Source of the DNA: a virus
IMG/VR virus record: IMGVR_UViG_3300006104_000013
Location: 1-64,000 of that record
Reading direction: 5' to 3' (one strand)
Length of the DNA stretch: 64,000 nucleotides
Shown: positions 1-7,682 of the stretch, piece by piece
Layout of the letters: each line of letters opens with the position of its first letter
Position numbering within the stretch: position 1 is the stretch's first letter
Translations under genes and position numbers: made by a program
Notes under the pieces: generated by a model
Told to the model about the DNA's origin: nothing
Databases searched by the model: none
What the model saw: only the letters and a program-made list of their open reading frames with translations

Positions 1-28
1 GATCCACAAGGGTGGGGCTGTCAGTCAT
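1..28 (-). CDS. 5' end of an unidentified gene (partial)
   Basis: An ATG on the minus strand opens a frame that runs off the left edge after nine codons (MTDSPTLVD). An AGAAAGGA ribosome-binding site lies just upstream, inside the last codons of the preceding small membrane gene, so the two are probably translated from one transcript. Too little is present to suggest a function. Confidence 0.55.
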
Positions 29-30
29 GA

Positions 31-141
31 TTATTCCTTTCTGTCTTGTTTCTTAGCCAGCATCCATCCGCAAGCGAACAGTGCTGCGGCGGCAATGACA
101 ACCCCGATCATTAGGGTTGCCGCGATAGTGATCGGCGTCAT
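31..141 (-). CDS. 36-residue single-span membrane peptide
   Basis: The reading frame encodes 36 residues: a short polar start, one hydrophobic helix of about 22 residues (from ITIAATLMIGVVIAAAALFA), and a basic tail KKQDRKE, so the C-terminus probably stays in the cytoplasm. Its ATG overlaps the stop of the preceding gene as ATGA, the usual coupling in this cluster. Such peptides are common in phage early regions and can act on the host envelope, but no family is recognised. Confidence 0.6.
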   Translation of the reverse strand: MTPITIAATLMIGVVIAAAALFACGWMLAKKQDRKE

Positions 142-428
142 TTCGTTTCGTCCTTCGTCAGTAGCGTTTCGATATCCAAAATTGCGCGTTCCAGCCTGTC
201 ATTTCGGACGGCGCTGTCTCGGTCGTCATCATGGTTCGGAATGTTGTCATCCCATTGCACATGTCTTTTCGCGGCGGCCAGCGCATCTTTGATTCCCTCT
301 TCACGGGCCGCCTTTATCGCGTCGATCAGCGGCTCGACCATCTTGGGGTCGTGCAGGCACAATTTGACGGAAAGAGGGGCGGTATTCCGAATCCACCCAT
401 AAACGGTCTGTCTGGCATCGAGTGACAT
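138..428 (-). CDS. Hypothetical protein, 96 aa
   Basis: Soluble, mostly helical protein with acidic and basic residues spread along its length (for example IDAIKAAREEGIKDALAAAK). The ATG at 428 is chosen over an in-frame TTG two codons earlier because a GAGG sequence lies about 11 bases upstream. No known domain is recognised. Its position in the minus-strand early block suggests a host-takeover or replication accessory role, which is inference only. Confidence 0.6.
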   Translation of the reverse strand: MSLDARQTVYGWIRNTAPLSVKLCLHDPKMVEPLIDAIKAAREEGIKDALAAAKRHVQWDDNIPNHDDDRDSAVRNDRLERAILDIETLLTKDETK

Positions 429-447
429 GTTCAAAAATCCTCATTTT

Positions 448-603
448 CTATCTACATTTTTCAGATGTATTTATGTTCTCGCTGGTTTCGGTCATCCAAA
501 ACCGGATTATCTTCAACTGCTCGTCCAGCGGCACTCTGCGAATGGACCGTCGGCACATCGCCAGAGTCCAGCGTCGCCACAGGATGTGCAGGGCTAAAAT
601 CAT
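448..603 (-). CDS. Hypothetical small basic protein, 51 aa
   Basis: A 51-codon frame begins with an ATG that overlaps the stop of the upstream 137-residue gene (ATGA). The first half is rich in Trp and Arg (ILWRRWTLAMCRRSIRRV) and could be an amphipathic, membrane-associated helix. The tail is polar. The tight coupling is the main support, and no family is recognised. Confidence 0.45.
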   Translation of the reverse strand: MILALHILWRRWTLAMCRRSIRRVPLDEQLKIIRFWMTETSENINTSEKCR

Positions 604-1013
604 GACCCAAGCATTTGCTGGTTATGGATCACGTCTTCCAGCTTCGTCAGCACCCAATCGTTCAGATTCATACCGTCAACGGTAGCGGCTTGGTCGCACA
701 GAAACTTGAGCGCTGGGGGGAGTCGGATTCCGACCAGACTCCGACCATCTGAGCGGCGGATTGCCTTCTCGTTGTCCCATAGCAGGCTGGCCAGATCGCC
801 CTTGCCGCATTCAGTCAAAAACGCCTTTGCCGTCGAATCGTCGATCAGGGCCATGCCTTGCGCGGACTGCCCCCAAGATTTCCCTTCTCCGGCGAGAAAG
901 AAAAGTCCACCCTGGGTCTGGTAGAGTCCGGTGCAGCCGTCGGCATGATCCTGGGTACAGAGCAAAAACGAGCAGGACGTGTTGAGGGCGTGGCCGTTGA
1001 TGACTCGCTTCAT
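600..1013 (-). CDS. Hypothetical protein, 137 aa
   Basis: Globular-looking protein with several cysteines in the first 30 residues (CSFLLCTQDHADGC). Its C-terminal part contains RSLVGIRLPPALKFLCDQAA, which resembles ribbon-helix-helix or HicB-like tails where a short strand precedes two helices. The start ATG overlaps the upstream stop. No enzyme motif is visible. A DNA-binding role is a guess based only on the tail. Confidence 0.6.
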   Translation of the reverse strand: MKRVINGHALNTSCSFLLCTQDHADGCTGLYQTQGGLFFLAGEGKSWGQSAQGMALIDDSTAKAFLTECGKGDLASLLWDNEKAIRRSDGRSLVGIRLPPALKFLCDQAATVDGMNLNDWVLTKLEDVIHNQQMLGS

Positions 1014-1249
1014 TTCTCGGCTCCATCCCGCGTCAAAAGTTCAACAGCGGCGGCCCACAGCGCGTCACGGGCGGCGGCTCCTGTGCCGTGATATGCCGGT
1101 ATATCGCCTAGTACTATCAAAGTGTCACAAATGATCCACCTCGGATCGTGCCCTTCTCTGATGGCACTGAACAGACGCCCTAACCGGATAGGCCCCAGCC
1201 AAAGATCATTGCCGCGCCATTCGAGGCGGACGGTGAAGGTATCGGTCAT
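1010..1249 (-). CDS. Hypothetical protein, 79 aa
   Basis: Small protein beginning with a beta-rich stretch (TFTVRLEWRGNDLWLGPIRL) and ending in an alanine-rich helix. Both ends overlap neighbouring genes by four bases, consistent with translational coupling. Not recognised. Confidence 0.6.
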   Translation of the reverse strand: MTDTFTVRLEWRGNDLWLGPIRLGRLFSAIREGHDPRWIICDTLIVLGDIPAYHGTGAAARDALWAAAVELLTRDGAEK

Positions 1250-1398
1250 TTAATCCTCCCGGCATCAAAAAAGAACAAAACAAACCACAACAGAGCCAAC
1301 GACAGCGACACGGGAAGGAGGGATACACGCACCCATTGGGGCTGTTCATCATGCCAATCCCAGTAGAAGCGGCTGTCGTACCAAGGAAACTTGTCCAT
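1246..1398 (-). CDS. 50-residue membrane protein
   Basis: The ATG at 1398 overlaps the stop of the upstream coiled-coil gene. The first 25 residues are rich in Trp, Tyr and Asp; then comes one hydrophobic helix (LLPVSLSLALLWFVLFFF) and a short basic end. An in-frame start 19 codons upstream would fall inside the neighbouring gene and has no ribosome-binding site. Function unknown; a one-span inner-membrane protein is likely. Confidence 0.6.
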   Translation of the reverse strand: MDKFPWYDSRFYWDWHDEQPQWVRVSLLPVSLSLALLWFVLFFFDAGRIK

Positions 1399-2741
1399 CA
1401 AGCACCTTCCTTCGGCGTCCAGTTGTCTTCGGTTTCGCCCGTCGAATGTTTGCATCTAAAACAGGGTGAGCTAAGACTGTTGTCTAGTTCGCTGTAGCAA
1501 GCAGCACACAGCCCATATCCAGCCAGCTTGGTCTTATCTACAGGCGCTGCTTTGCTGGCCCAAAGGGCATCGGTAGCGGCAAACGGGTCTTTGACCTTGG
1601 CAATCTGTGCCTCGGATAGGCCCTGACCTTCAAGGGTCTTGGGCTTACGGGCGGCTATGAGGGCTTCAGTAGCTTCCCATAGTTTGCGGGTATCGTCGTA
1701 AAGGAAACTGGATGGGCGCATGTGTTTTGCCCATACATCACGCACGACTGCCACGGCAGCCTCGATCACGACGCATTCTAGTTCTGTTGGGCCGAAGCCG
1801 TACTTGGCGTCGTCCAACCGCTGCTTAAGCTCGTCGCGTTCTTGGGTCATCAAATCCAAAGCGGCTTGCGTCGGGGTTAGCTCAAGTTCGATCAGATTTG
1901 ATATGCGGAGTTTAAGCTCGTCGCGTTCTTTTTCACATAAGGTTAACTTCTCACTCTTTTCAGAGTGATGTGCAGCCCACGAATCGGCAATAGGCTGTGC
2001 ATTGACCAACTGCCGTTCCAACTCCGCAATCCTCGCGTCCCGGTCATCCGGCGGGGCTGCGGCAAGGGCTGCTTCCAGCATTTCATCTGAGTTGCGCAGT
2101 TCAGTGCCGTCATCTGTGTAATTTCGACAAAACGATGCAGTATCTTCCAGTGCTTTCACCATCCCCGGCGTTGCCTTGGCGGGGTAGCTGGTGATTTGAT
2201 TTATGAGGCGTTCCTTGGCAAGCTCCTTCCGTAGCCAGTTTTCACTGTGCCGGACTGAAGACGCTAAATTTTCCGCCTGATACATCCGTTCCAACAGCGT
2301 ATCCTTGCACTCGACCAGCGCGATCAGCAGGGCTTGCTGGGAGGCGATGGTGGTTTGGGCTTCGAGAAACCCTTCGTTCAAAAAGTTGACCTGACGACGG
2401 TAAATTTCAGCATCGTGCTTCAGCTTGGCGACAAGCATGTTGTTTGTCGGACCATCGTATTTTTCCAACTCGCCTTGCAGCCTTGCTATTCGCGCCAGCA
2501 AAATGTCGATCGTATTTCGGTAGTTTTCCGCTTCTGGAATAATGCGCTGGATACGCACCCACACCGTTTTTTTGTCAGGCCCGATCCTGGTATCGGTGAC
2601 GGCGTGATCCTGCCGATCGCCTCTGCGCAGTTCCCACAGGGGCGACCCGTCGTCAGAGACAGGTTCAAAGCCGTCGAGCTTTAGCAGGCGTTCGGCGCGG
2701 CGGCGGCGCAACATTTGACGAGTGGTTTCGGTGACTTTCAT
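1398..2741 (-). CDS. Coiled-coil protein with C-terminal zinc ribbon, 447 aa
   Basis: Starts at 2741 behind GGGAG with good spacing; the same frame is open further upstream but that part has no start signal and overlaps another gene. The N-terminal 60 residues are basic. The middle is largely coiled coil with heptads rich in Leu, Glu and Lys (for example RIAELERQLVNAQPIADSW). The last 50 residues carry CAAC and CFRC pairs about 15 residues apart, a probable zinc-binding ribbon. The layout suggests a DNA- or protein-binding scaffold. It resembles the long ead/ea22-type early proteins of phages in style, but no homology can be claimed. Confidence 0.65.
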   Translation of the reverse strand: MKVTETTRQMLRRRRAERLLKLDGFEPVSDDGSPLWELRRGDRQDHAVTDTRIGPDKKTVWVRIQRIIPEAENYRNTIDILLARIARLQGELEKYDGPTNNMLVAKLKHDAEIYRRQVNFLNEGFLEAQTTIASQQALLIALVECKDTLLERMYQAENLASSVRHSENWLRKELAKERLINQITSYPAKATPGMVKALEDTASFCRNYTDDGTELRNSDEMLEAALAAAPPDDRDARIAELERQLVNAQPIADSWAAHHSEKSEKLTLCEKERDELKLRISNLIELELTPTQAALDLMTQERDELKQRLDDAKYGFGPTELECVVIEAAVAVVRDVWAKHMRPSSFLYDDTRKLWEATEALIAARKPKTLEGQGLSEAQIAKVKDPFAATDALWASKAAPVDKTKLAGYGLCAACYSELDNSLSSPCFRCKHSTGETEDNWTPKEGA

Positions 2742-2833
2742 TTTAAGCGACTCCCTATGACGACCAGAATCCCAGCGAGAAGTGGGACGGCAACATAAAT
2801 GATGAACAAATCGAGCCAATCTCTGAAAACCAT
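2738..2833 (-). CDS. 31-residue membrane peptide
   Basis: ATG at 2833 has a TTGGAGAG ribosome-binding site, and the stop overlaps the next ATG. After a short polar segment nearly the whole peptide is one hydrophobic helix (FIIYVAVPLLAGILVVI) ending in SRLK. Spacing, coupling and the membrane helix support it as a real gene. Function unknown. Confidence 0.55.
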   Translation of the reverse strand: MVFRDWLDLFIIYVAVPLLAGILVVIGSRLK

Positions 2834-2983
2834 CTTGATCGCTCTCCAAGGATGCGGGGCTTCCACCCACTGCGTCACCAATCTTGATCTGGTGGTGACT
2901 CTGCCGCTTCCCCTTAGTCAAACTAACGAGGGATAACCGGGTCGCGACTCCCACCGCTGGGCGGACCATGCGGACGTGGGTTT
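2834..2983 (-). other. Intergenic region, no gene seen
   Basis: About 150 bases separate two minus-strand genes. I see no reading frame with a start signal. On the minus strand it contains a GGTTATCC sequence and CGTTAG, fragments that recall the promoter-like repeats near 8.92 kb, but the full repeat is not present. Confidence 0.4.
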
Positions 2984-4105
2984 TTAGATGTGGCAGTCAA
3001 CGATGGTCAGATACGAGTCGGCCGGAAGATCCGCCAACAGCGCATCAAACTTGGCCTGCCATGTGGCGCTATCTTCTTCGTCAGAAACCGATCCCCACCA
3101 GCCCATTTCGCCGCGCTGATACCATTGTCCATCATGGACGACGGCAAAGGACGAGAGCGGAACGGCCTGGGCAATATAATCGGCCCGGCGGAAGTCCTTG
3201 GGGGTCAGCGATAAGCCAAAATACGAGACGGCATCGCCGCACAATGCGGTGTATTTCTGAAATTCTGCGTTGTTTTGCAGGGCCTCACGTCTGGCCGTAT
3301 AATCCTTCCCATGGGCTTCGTTGGCGGCATCCAAGATTTCAAAGTACCGCGACATCGCGTCTTCAAATGCCCCCGTGAAGCGTTCAACCTTCGCCCGGCC
3401 GATGAATTTTTCGTGTTCGTCGTCCCACCACTTTCCCCGCTGACTTTGAGCTTTGGCCAGCATCGCCGGGTAATCCACATCACCCATGCGAATTTCGTTG
3501 AGGTTCGGCGTTCCGTCTTTGTGGATGAAGCGGTTGCTACAGCGTCCGCCAACAACCCACCAATCCCATTTTTTATTTGGATTGGTGCGGTCAACCGCCA
3601 GCTTGAGAGAGCCATCGGCATTCAGGATGTAGTAACCATATTTGGTGTCGCCGGTTGCGTGGTTGTTCCAGCCATATTGTCTTTCGATCCATTCCCCGAT
3701 GGTTTCAGTTTGTGAGGCGGGAACCTCAACTTCCTCGTATTGTGCCGGAGTAAAGTGAATTTTTGCACGATGGCCTTTGCCGTCGTCCCAATCTTTGCTT
3801 TTCCACGAGATTCCGTGTCCGCAGCCAGATCCTGCAAAGGGGCCTATCGTTTCGATTTCTTCAGCAGTCGGCTCACGATAAAACCGGTCGGACCACGGGT
3901 CATGCAGAGTCCCCATGGAGTCCCGTAAGCATCGGGTCGTCGAAGTGGCATATCCGTCGAGGGCTTCGGCGGTCATGTCGGTGTCAACGATGTATTTGTC
4001 GTCGATCCCTGTGCATTCAAATTCGTGCCAAGGCTGTAATGTTGCCCGCAGCATGGTTTCGGTGGGCTCGGTCTCGGTGATGACCAGCACGGCAAAATGG
4101 CTCAT
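2984..4105 (-). CDS. Conserved phage protein with MSHF start, 373 aa
   Basis: The N-terminus (MSHFAVLVIT, then HEFECTGIDDKYIVD about 30 residues later) matches a large uncharacterised phage and plasmid family that begins MSHFTVLVxG and contains LxPxHEFECTG. The body is rich in Trp and Asp (NKKWDWWVVGGR) and looks like one globular alpha/beta protein without an obvious catalytic motif. AGGAG lies in front of the ATG. The family is typical of early or middle phage regions; its role is not established. Confidence 0.7.
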   Translation of the reverse strand: MSHFAVLVITETEPTETMLRATLQPWHEFECTGIDDKYIVDTDMTAEALDGYATSTTRCLRDSMGTLHDPWSDRFYREPTAEEIETIGPFAGSGCGHGISWKSKDWDDGKGHRAKIHFTPAQYEEVEVPASQTETIGEWIERQYGWNNHATGDTKYGYYILNADGSLKLAVDRTNPNKKWDWWVVGGRCSNRFIHKDGTPNLNEIRMGDVDYPAMLAKAQSQRGKWWDDEHEKFIGRAKVERFTGAFEDAMSRYFEILDAANEAHGKDYTARREALQNNAEFQKYTALCGDAVSYFGLSLTPKDFRRADYIAQAVPLSSFAVVHDGQWYQRGEMGWWGSVSDEEDSATWQAKFDALLADLPADSYLTIVDCHI

Positions 4106-4117
4106 AATCTTGTTCTC

Positions 4118-4480
4118 CTAGTTCTGCCGCGATAACGGCGGTTGTTTCCCAAAAATCTTAATCTTTACAAAGGTCAGGGCAGCATCGCAGGGAGTCTTGT
4201 ATCCCATCACGACTCCCCCAAATGGCATAATGGAGTCGATCCCCTCCAGCAGACTCCCAACATAGCGCTGGGGATGAAACCGTCCGGGCTCCATGGCACA
4301 AACGTGCACCAGCTCGGAGTCCTTCGGGGTGCGTGCGAGATTGGCGCTTTTCAGCACGATGGTTCGCAGATTCCCATGGGCAGACCGAGCGATGGATTGT
4401 CGCCATGTCCCGCAGACGATAGGAATGCGGCGTTCACCGGCATAAATTATCGGTTCCCGCGCTTCAACGAAGTCCATCAT
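4118..4480 (-). CDS. Hypothetical protein, 120 aa
   Basis: Two adjacent ATGs (4480 and 4477) overlap the stop of the upstream membrane gene, showing coupling. The sequence is mixed alpha/beta with a glycine-rich turn (IDSIMPFGGVVMGYKTP) and a basic C-terminus. No family is recognised. An in-frame extension upstream is open but overlaps two other genes and was rejected. Confidence 0.6.
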   Translation of the reverse strand: MMDFVEAREPIIYAGERRIPIVCGTWRQSIARSAHGNLRTIVLKSANLARTPKDSELVHVCAMEPGRFHPQRYVGSLLEGIDSIMPFGGVVMGYKTPCDAALTFVKIKIFGKQPPLSRQN

Positions 4481-4698
4481 TTCCAGATTGTCCCAGAGCA
4501 ATAGAGGGTTCCAAGCCCGAAGACTCCGCAGACTCCGGCCATTCCAAAGGCCAGGGCCAGCCCAATCGGGCCAAGCGGCAGCATCACCGTTGTAACCATG
4601 GTATAGGCGAGGCAGATCATGGTAAATCCGAGGATTGCCAGCAACACTGAGACAGTGAGTTTGCCGACGATCAGGCAGAGCGCGTTCTTGTCGATCAT
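4477..4698 (-). CDS. Two-span membrane protein, 73 aa
   Basis: ATG at 4698 overlaps the stop of the clamp-like gene. Two hydrophobic segments are visible, roughly residues 7-32 and 36-62 (VSVLLAILGFTMICLAY and IGLALAFGMAGVCGVFGLG), with Gly-Ala small-residue packing. Likely a small inner-membrane protein. Function unknown. Confidence 0.6.
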   Translation of the reverse strand: MIDKNALCLIVGKLTVSVLLAILGFTMICLAYTMVTTVMLPLGPIGLALAFGMAGVCGVFGLGTLYCSGTIWK

Positions 4699-5423
4699 TT
4701 TGCAAGACTCCGTATCCACTGGGGAATGGCCGAGGTGCGATCCTGTACCCATTGTGCAGGGAAGCCCCGCATGGGCATGATAATTCCGGTAAGTTCTGGA
4801 GCGACGTCAGACACAACGATGGCCGGTTCGTTGTTGCCGGTCCCGATTAGGGTCAGGCTGTTCAAGTCCCCTCTATTGCGCAGGATGTCTACCGCTTCGC
4901 CAAATGTCGCCAAGAACTTGGGGTTGAAACAGAGCAGCGTCGAATTGCGGACAGCGTGCGTGGGGATGACTCTCGCATAGTCGGGAAAACGACCGTCAAT
5001 TTCCGGCGCATGGGCGGCATACAGAATCGACGGGTCCAACACAATCCCCGTATCGGGCGGGAATTTGTCGGAACAATCCAGCGTGGAATAGTTCCCAGCC
5101 GTCATAATGGCGTTGTCCCCGCTAAAGGTCACATAACGCGGCTCAGGCTCTTTCTTGGCGTCCTGCTTCTTGCGCGTGGCCGCAATCAGGTCTTTGGGGA
5201 TGGAATTTAGGTGGGCACCATTGCACATGCCCTGCGAGTCGAGAATGATTCCCATGATGTGGCCGTTGGTAGCGATCATGGCGACTCCGCCCTCCGGCAC
5301 AGGATGGGTGTAGATCCCGTGCAAATAATAGCGTGAGTTTTCGGTCCCGGCGAATTTTGCCAAGGCCCGCACATAGCGGGCTTGCACCATGACATGGCGC
5401 TTTGGTTTGGTGTCAGTTGTCAT
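4695..5423 (-). CDS. Compact beta sliding clamp-like protein, 242 aa
   Basis: Proposed processivity clamp that encircles DNA and tethers the replicative polymerase. Three landmarks of DnaN-type clamps are visible: an ATNGHIMG segment early on (the family has ATDGHRL), EIDGRFPDYARVIP in the middle (the family has EGRFPDYRRVIP), and IIMPMRG near the end (the family ends in MPMRL). At 242 residues it is much shorter than bacterial DnaN (about 370), so it probably has two of the three clamp domains. ATG at 5423 is preferred to an upstream in-frame start that overlaps the neighbouring gene. No polymerase is in the window. Confidence 0.72.
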   Translation of the reverse strand: MTTDTKPKRHVMVQARYVRALAKFAGTENSRYYLHGIYTHPVPEGGVAMIATNGHIMGIILDSQGMCNGAHLNSIPKDLIAATRKKQDAKKEPEPRYVTFSGDNAIMTAGNYSTLDCSDKFPPDTGIVLDPSILYAAHAPEIDGRFPDYARVIPTHAVRNSTLLCFNPKFLATFGEAVDILRNRGDLNSLTLIGTGNNEPAIVVSDVAPELTGIIMPMRGFPAQWVQDRTSAIPQWIRSLAK

Positions 5424-5862
5424 TGTCCATCCCCTGTACGGCATCGGGTTCGACGGGAATGCGCGTTTGCTCCCCCGAATCCAGGTTGGTGATAATGGTA
5501 TCGAAGGCCCCAATTTTTGACATGGTGTGGATGTCTTCCAGCGTCAGCCAAATGGTCGTTTCCTTGACCATCCCCAGCGTCAGGAAGGATGGCAGCGCCG
5601 CATCTTCGCCAGTGTCGTCGTCGAGGCCAGTCAGCACCATTGTCCCGGCGATTGGGGTCTGGATTAGGCGTGAGAAGAAAAACGACTGCTTGGCCTTTAA
5701 AAGCCCTTCCTCGTCGATGTATCCGTAACATCCGGGCCCCATGCAGACCGCTTGAACGAGCTGGCAGCCGATGGTCTTATAATAAAAGTCGAGGCACAGC
5801 GTTGGTGCGTCAACTTCTTCGATGGTCTGCGCCACCGGATTGATGATGATTGCCCTAGTCAT
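5413..5862 (-). CDS. DUF3846-like phage protein, 149 aa
   Basis: Begins TRAIIINPVAQTIEEVDAP, continues to an IDEEG turn, and has GTMVLTGLDDDTGEDAALP. This order (strand, acidic strand, DEEG, then a Gly-rich acidic loop) resembles the DUF3846 family found in many phages, whose function is unknown. It overlaps both neighbours slightly, so it belongs to the same transcript as the clamp. The family assignment is by pattern memory and is moderate only. Confidence 0.55.
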   Translation of the reverse strand: MTRAIIINPVAQTIEEVDAPTLCLDFYYKTIGCQLVQAVCMGPGCYGYIDEEGLLKAKQSFFFSRLIQTPIAGTMVLTGLDDDTGEDAALPSFLTLGMVKETTIWLTLEDIHTMSKIGAFDTIITNLDSGEQTRIPVEPDAVQGMDNDN

Positions 5863-6268
5863 TGCAAGAGACCCCCAGATTAAAGGGCTCGAAGCGGTTG
5901 CCGTCCATGTGGAAGAACAGCATTTCGCCGTCCTCGTGCAAACATCCGATTTTTATGGTCAGAGGTTCGCGGTAGTAGGCAGACGAGGGTGACTCTTCTG
6001 TATCGACGATCGGAGTCGGGAAAACCGAAGCGACGATAACCGGCTCACCATATTTCGGGCAGGTCTTGTTGCGCAGTCCCGGTTTCCACACCACCAAGTC
6101 ACCTTCCTTGAAGGTGTGCGTTTGGGTGTAGGCGCTCATGCGCTCCAGAAGGGTGATGGCGTGGGCTTGGGCACGGGTTTCGGTCATGCTCTCGTCGTTG
6201 GGGGCCTCGGAAGTAATGGACTTGGTAAGCTCCATCATCATGTCACTAAAGTTTGCGTGTTCACTCAT
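5855..6268 (-). CDS. Hypothetical protein, 137 aa
   Basis: First about 50 residues are acidic and helical. The second half contains FKEGDLVVWKPGLRNK followed by YGEPVIVASVF, a beta-barrel-like pattern seen in small SH3-like or KOW-type domains of phage proteins. The ribosome-binding site GGAGTC lies eight bases before the ATG. The gene follows a strong hairpin and a promoter-like repeat upstream. Function unknown. Confidence 0.6.
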   Translation of the reverse strand: MSEHANFSDMMMELTKSITSEAPNDESMTETRAQAHAITLLERMSAYTQTHTFKEGDLVVWKPGLRNKTCPKYGEPVIVASVFPTPIVDTEESPSSAYYREPLTIKIGCLHEDGEMLFFHMDGNRFEPFNLGVSCND

Positions 6269-6302
6269 AATCTGACTCCAAAAAAGAGGTTCTGACTCCG
6301 AT

Positions 6303-6333
6303 GGCCCGCCACCGATTTTACGATGTGCGGGCC
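6303..6333 (-). other. Strong leader hairpin upstream of the 5855-6268 gene
   Basis: Seven G-C-rich pairs (GGCCCGC with GCGGGCC) enclose a further five-pair stem and a TAAAAT loop, giving a nearly continuous twelve-pair hairpin in the minus-strand transcript. A run of six T follows about 20 bases later, just before the GGAGTC ribosome-binding site. It could be an attenuator or a leader structure; the distance to the T-run is long for an ordinary terminator. Confidence 0.45.
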
Positions 6334-6405
6334 GGGGAGCTGGGTTGTCTGACTGACCCGTTGTGCTCTGCTATCTGTTACATGATGGACTCCAAAGATT
6401 TCTGT

Positions 6406-6441
6406 GGTTAACCAGTGAAGCCCAAAGGTAACGCAGGCGCA
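6406..6441 (-). promoter_or_regulatory. Promoter/operator-like repeat, copy 3 (divergent)
   Basis: The minus-strand sequence GCGCCTGCGTTACC, then ACTGGTTAACC 11 bases on, shares both ends with the elements near 13.46 and 8.92 kb. The middle, which holds the extended -10-like TGCTAG in the other two, differs here. It lies in a gene-free gap upstream of the 5855-6268 gene. GGTTAACC is a perfect palindrome and a candidate operator. Confidence 0.4.
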
Positions 6442-6449
6442 ATGGCGCG

Positions 6450-6704
6450 TCAATGTTCTTTGTTGGGCATCGATTCCATGGCGAAGGTCATGTGCATGAT
6501 CTTCAAGGCCAAGGCGATGGCCATGTCCAGACTGGCGGAGCGCAGCATGATGCGAAAGCCGTTGGAGATGGCAGCAACGGCTATGGCTTTTTCGCTCACG
6601 CCGGACAGTTCCAGATTGTTAAAGAGCGAACCGATTGCTTGCCCGGCATCATGGGAGTCTTCGATGGCTTTGGCTAAATCGGCGCTGTTCAAGGGTGTGC
6701 TCAT
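6450..6704 (-). CDS. Hypothetical helical protein, 84 aa
   Basis: Alanine- and serine-rich, entirely helical appearance (SEKAIAVAAISNGFRIML, SLDMAIALALKIMHM). Start overlaps the upstream stop by four bases. No signal peptide or metal motif. Not recognised. Confidence 0.6.
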   Translation of the reverse strand: MSTPLNSADLAKAIEDSHDAGQAIGSLFNNLELSGVSEKAIAVAAISNGFRIMLRSASLDMAIALALKIMHMTFAMESMPNKEH

Positions 6705-6946
6705 TGTTTCCTCGCATAGATTGGGGTCGCCCGAACCGGAACGACGATTTCAGGGTAAAAGCTGATGGCGTTATGGCGAGTCTGGTGCATTGACACCAGA
6801 CTCCAGGTTTGGCCCTCGCCCATGCCGTTGGCGTCTGGCCGGATGATGGCAAAGTCATAGGGTCGCGTGGTCTTTTTGCGCTCCAGCACTTTGCCGTTTG
6901 GCGCGGTGCATGCGCAGCGCCACCCGCTGATTTTGCCGCCGGTCAT
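6701..6946 (-). CDS. Hypothetical protein, 81 aa
   Basis: ATG at 6946 overlaps the stop of the winged-helix gene. Contains GWRCACTAPNG and a central RPYDFAIIRPDANG, looking like a small mixed alpha/beta protein. The longer open frame upstream was rejected because it lies inside the winged-helix gene. Function unknown. Confidence 0.55.
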   Translation of the reverse strand: MTGGKISGWRCACTAPNGKVLERKKTTRPYDFAIIRPDANGMGEGQTWSLVSMHQTRHNAISFYPEIVVPVRATPIYARKQ

Positions 6947-7170
6947 TGGATTCGGCTCCAGCGATGGACCGATTTTTGGTGAGGTCCATCTTGACGGCGG
7001 ACGACGGCACCAGATTCCAGGAGCTTGCGCAGATGGTAGCTGACTTGTGAGGCACCAGCCCAATTGTTGAGCTTATCACGCAGGCTCTTGGCGATATCCT
7101 CGGCGCTGTATTCTTGGCCTCTGGCCATAGCATCGAGTACCGCTGCCGTCAGATTGGGGTGACGTTTCAT
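6943..7170 (-). CDS. Winged helix-turn-helix protein, 75 aa
   Basis: Starts MKRHPNLTAAVLDAMARGQ. It then shows a helix-turn-helix pattern: AEDIAKSLRD, a turn, SQVSYHLRKLLESG as recognition helix, then the wing AVVRR. This matches ArsR/MarR-like small winged-helix folds and phage IclR-like modules. It probably binds DNA and may control early transcription, possibly at the repeated promoter elements, but this link is inference. The open frame continues 15 basic codons upstream, into the neighbouring gene. Confidence 0.6.
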   Translation of the reverse strand: MKRHPNLTAAVLDAMARGQEYSAEDIAKSLRDKLNNWAGASQVSYHLRKLLESGAVVRRQDGPHQKSVHRWSRIQ

Positions 7171-7171
7171 G

Positions 7172-7582
7172 TCACGCCTCCGTCGCTTTTTGCGCTTGGT
7201 TTGCCGCTTCGACAAAATCCCAAGTGAAGGCGTCTTTCATCGAAGCCAGCTCTTCAAACGTGATTTTGAAACCGATGGCGTCTTGGTAATTGTAGCCGCC
7301 TTCGTCGAAGCGAACTGTCTGATCCTTCGGATTGATATAGATGATGGGGTATTCGGGATCGCAAATGTAAGGCGCAATGCCGAATCCGGTTTCCTCCCCT
7401 TGATGGCCACACGTCAGTACGTCGAAGATAATCCGCGCCAGATAGGACTCGTCGGTCCAGCGTTCGCGTTTCGATATGGCAGCTTGGACCACTTCCGGGA
7501 GTCCAGATCCTGACCAATGGGAGTAAAAGAAAATCTCGCTCCCATCATCGTACTGAATCCCAATGTTTGCACGATCACCCAT
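7172..7582 (-). CDS. Conserved phage protein with MGDRAN start, 136 aa
   Basis: The N-terminus MGDRANIGIQYDDGSEIF, followed by YSHWSGSGLPEVV and later ETGFGIAPYICDPEYPIIYI, matches a widespread uncharacterised phage family (MGDRAN, then YTHWxG, then ETGxGI). The ribosome-binding site is AGGAGTC. The fold looks like a single alpha/beta domain; no role is established. Confidence 0.7.
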   Translation of the reverse strand: MGDRANIGIQYDDGSEIFFYSHWSGSGLPEVVQAAISKRERWTDESYLARIIFDVLTCGHQGEETGFGIAPYICDPEYPIIYINPKDQTVRFDEGGYNYQDAIGFKITFEELASMKDAFTWDFVEAANQAQKATEA

Positions 7583-7682
7583 AATCCTGACTCCTGTTAT
7601 GGGGCGGACAACCCGCCCCTTTCATGCCCGCAAGCCCGGCTCTGGATTGGCTACCAGTTGCCGGGCGACGGGGATTGATTGT
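7583..7682 (-). other. Structured intergenic region with two hairpins
   Basis: In the minus-strand RNA, GCCCGGC pairs with GCCGGGC around an inner CTGG/CCAG stem (plus-strand 7633-7666). A second perfect hairpin follows (GGGGCGG, loop GTTGT, CCGCCCC; 7600-7618) just before the ribosome-binding site of the MGDRAN gene. A GAAA lies between them, but the CUGANGA and cleavage-site elements needed for a hammerhead are missing. It may be a terminator or translational control structure. Confidence 0.45.

Noticed and set aside
6265-6453. 62-codon minus ORF between the 5855 and 6450 genes
   Set aside because: It spans the promoter-like repeat and the strong hairpin and lacks a start signal; treated as a control region.
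7583-7682. Possible fourth hammerhead (GAAA next to a perfect hairpin)
   Set aside because: No CUGANGA core and no UH cleavage site at the stem end.
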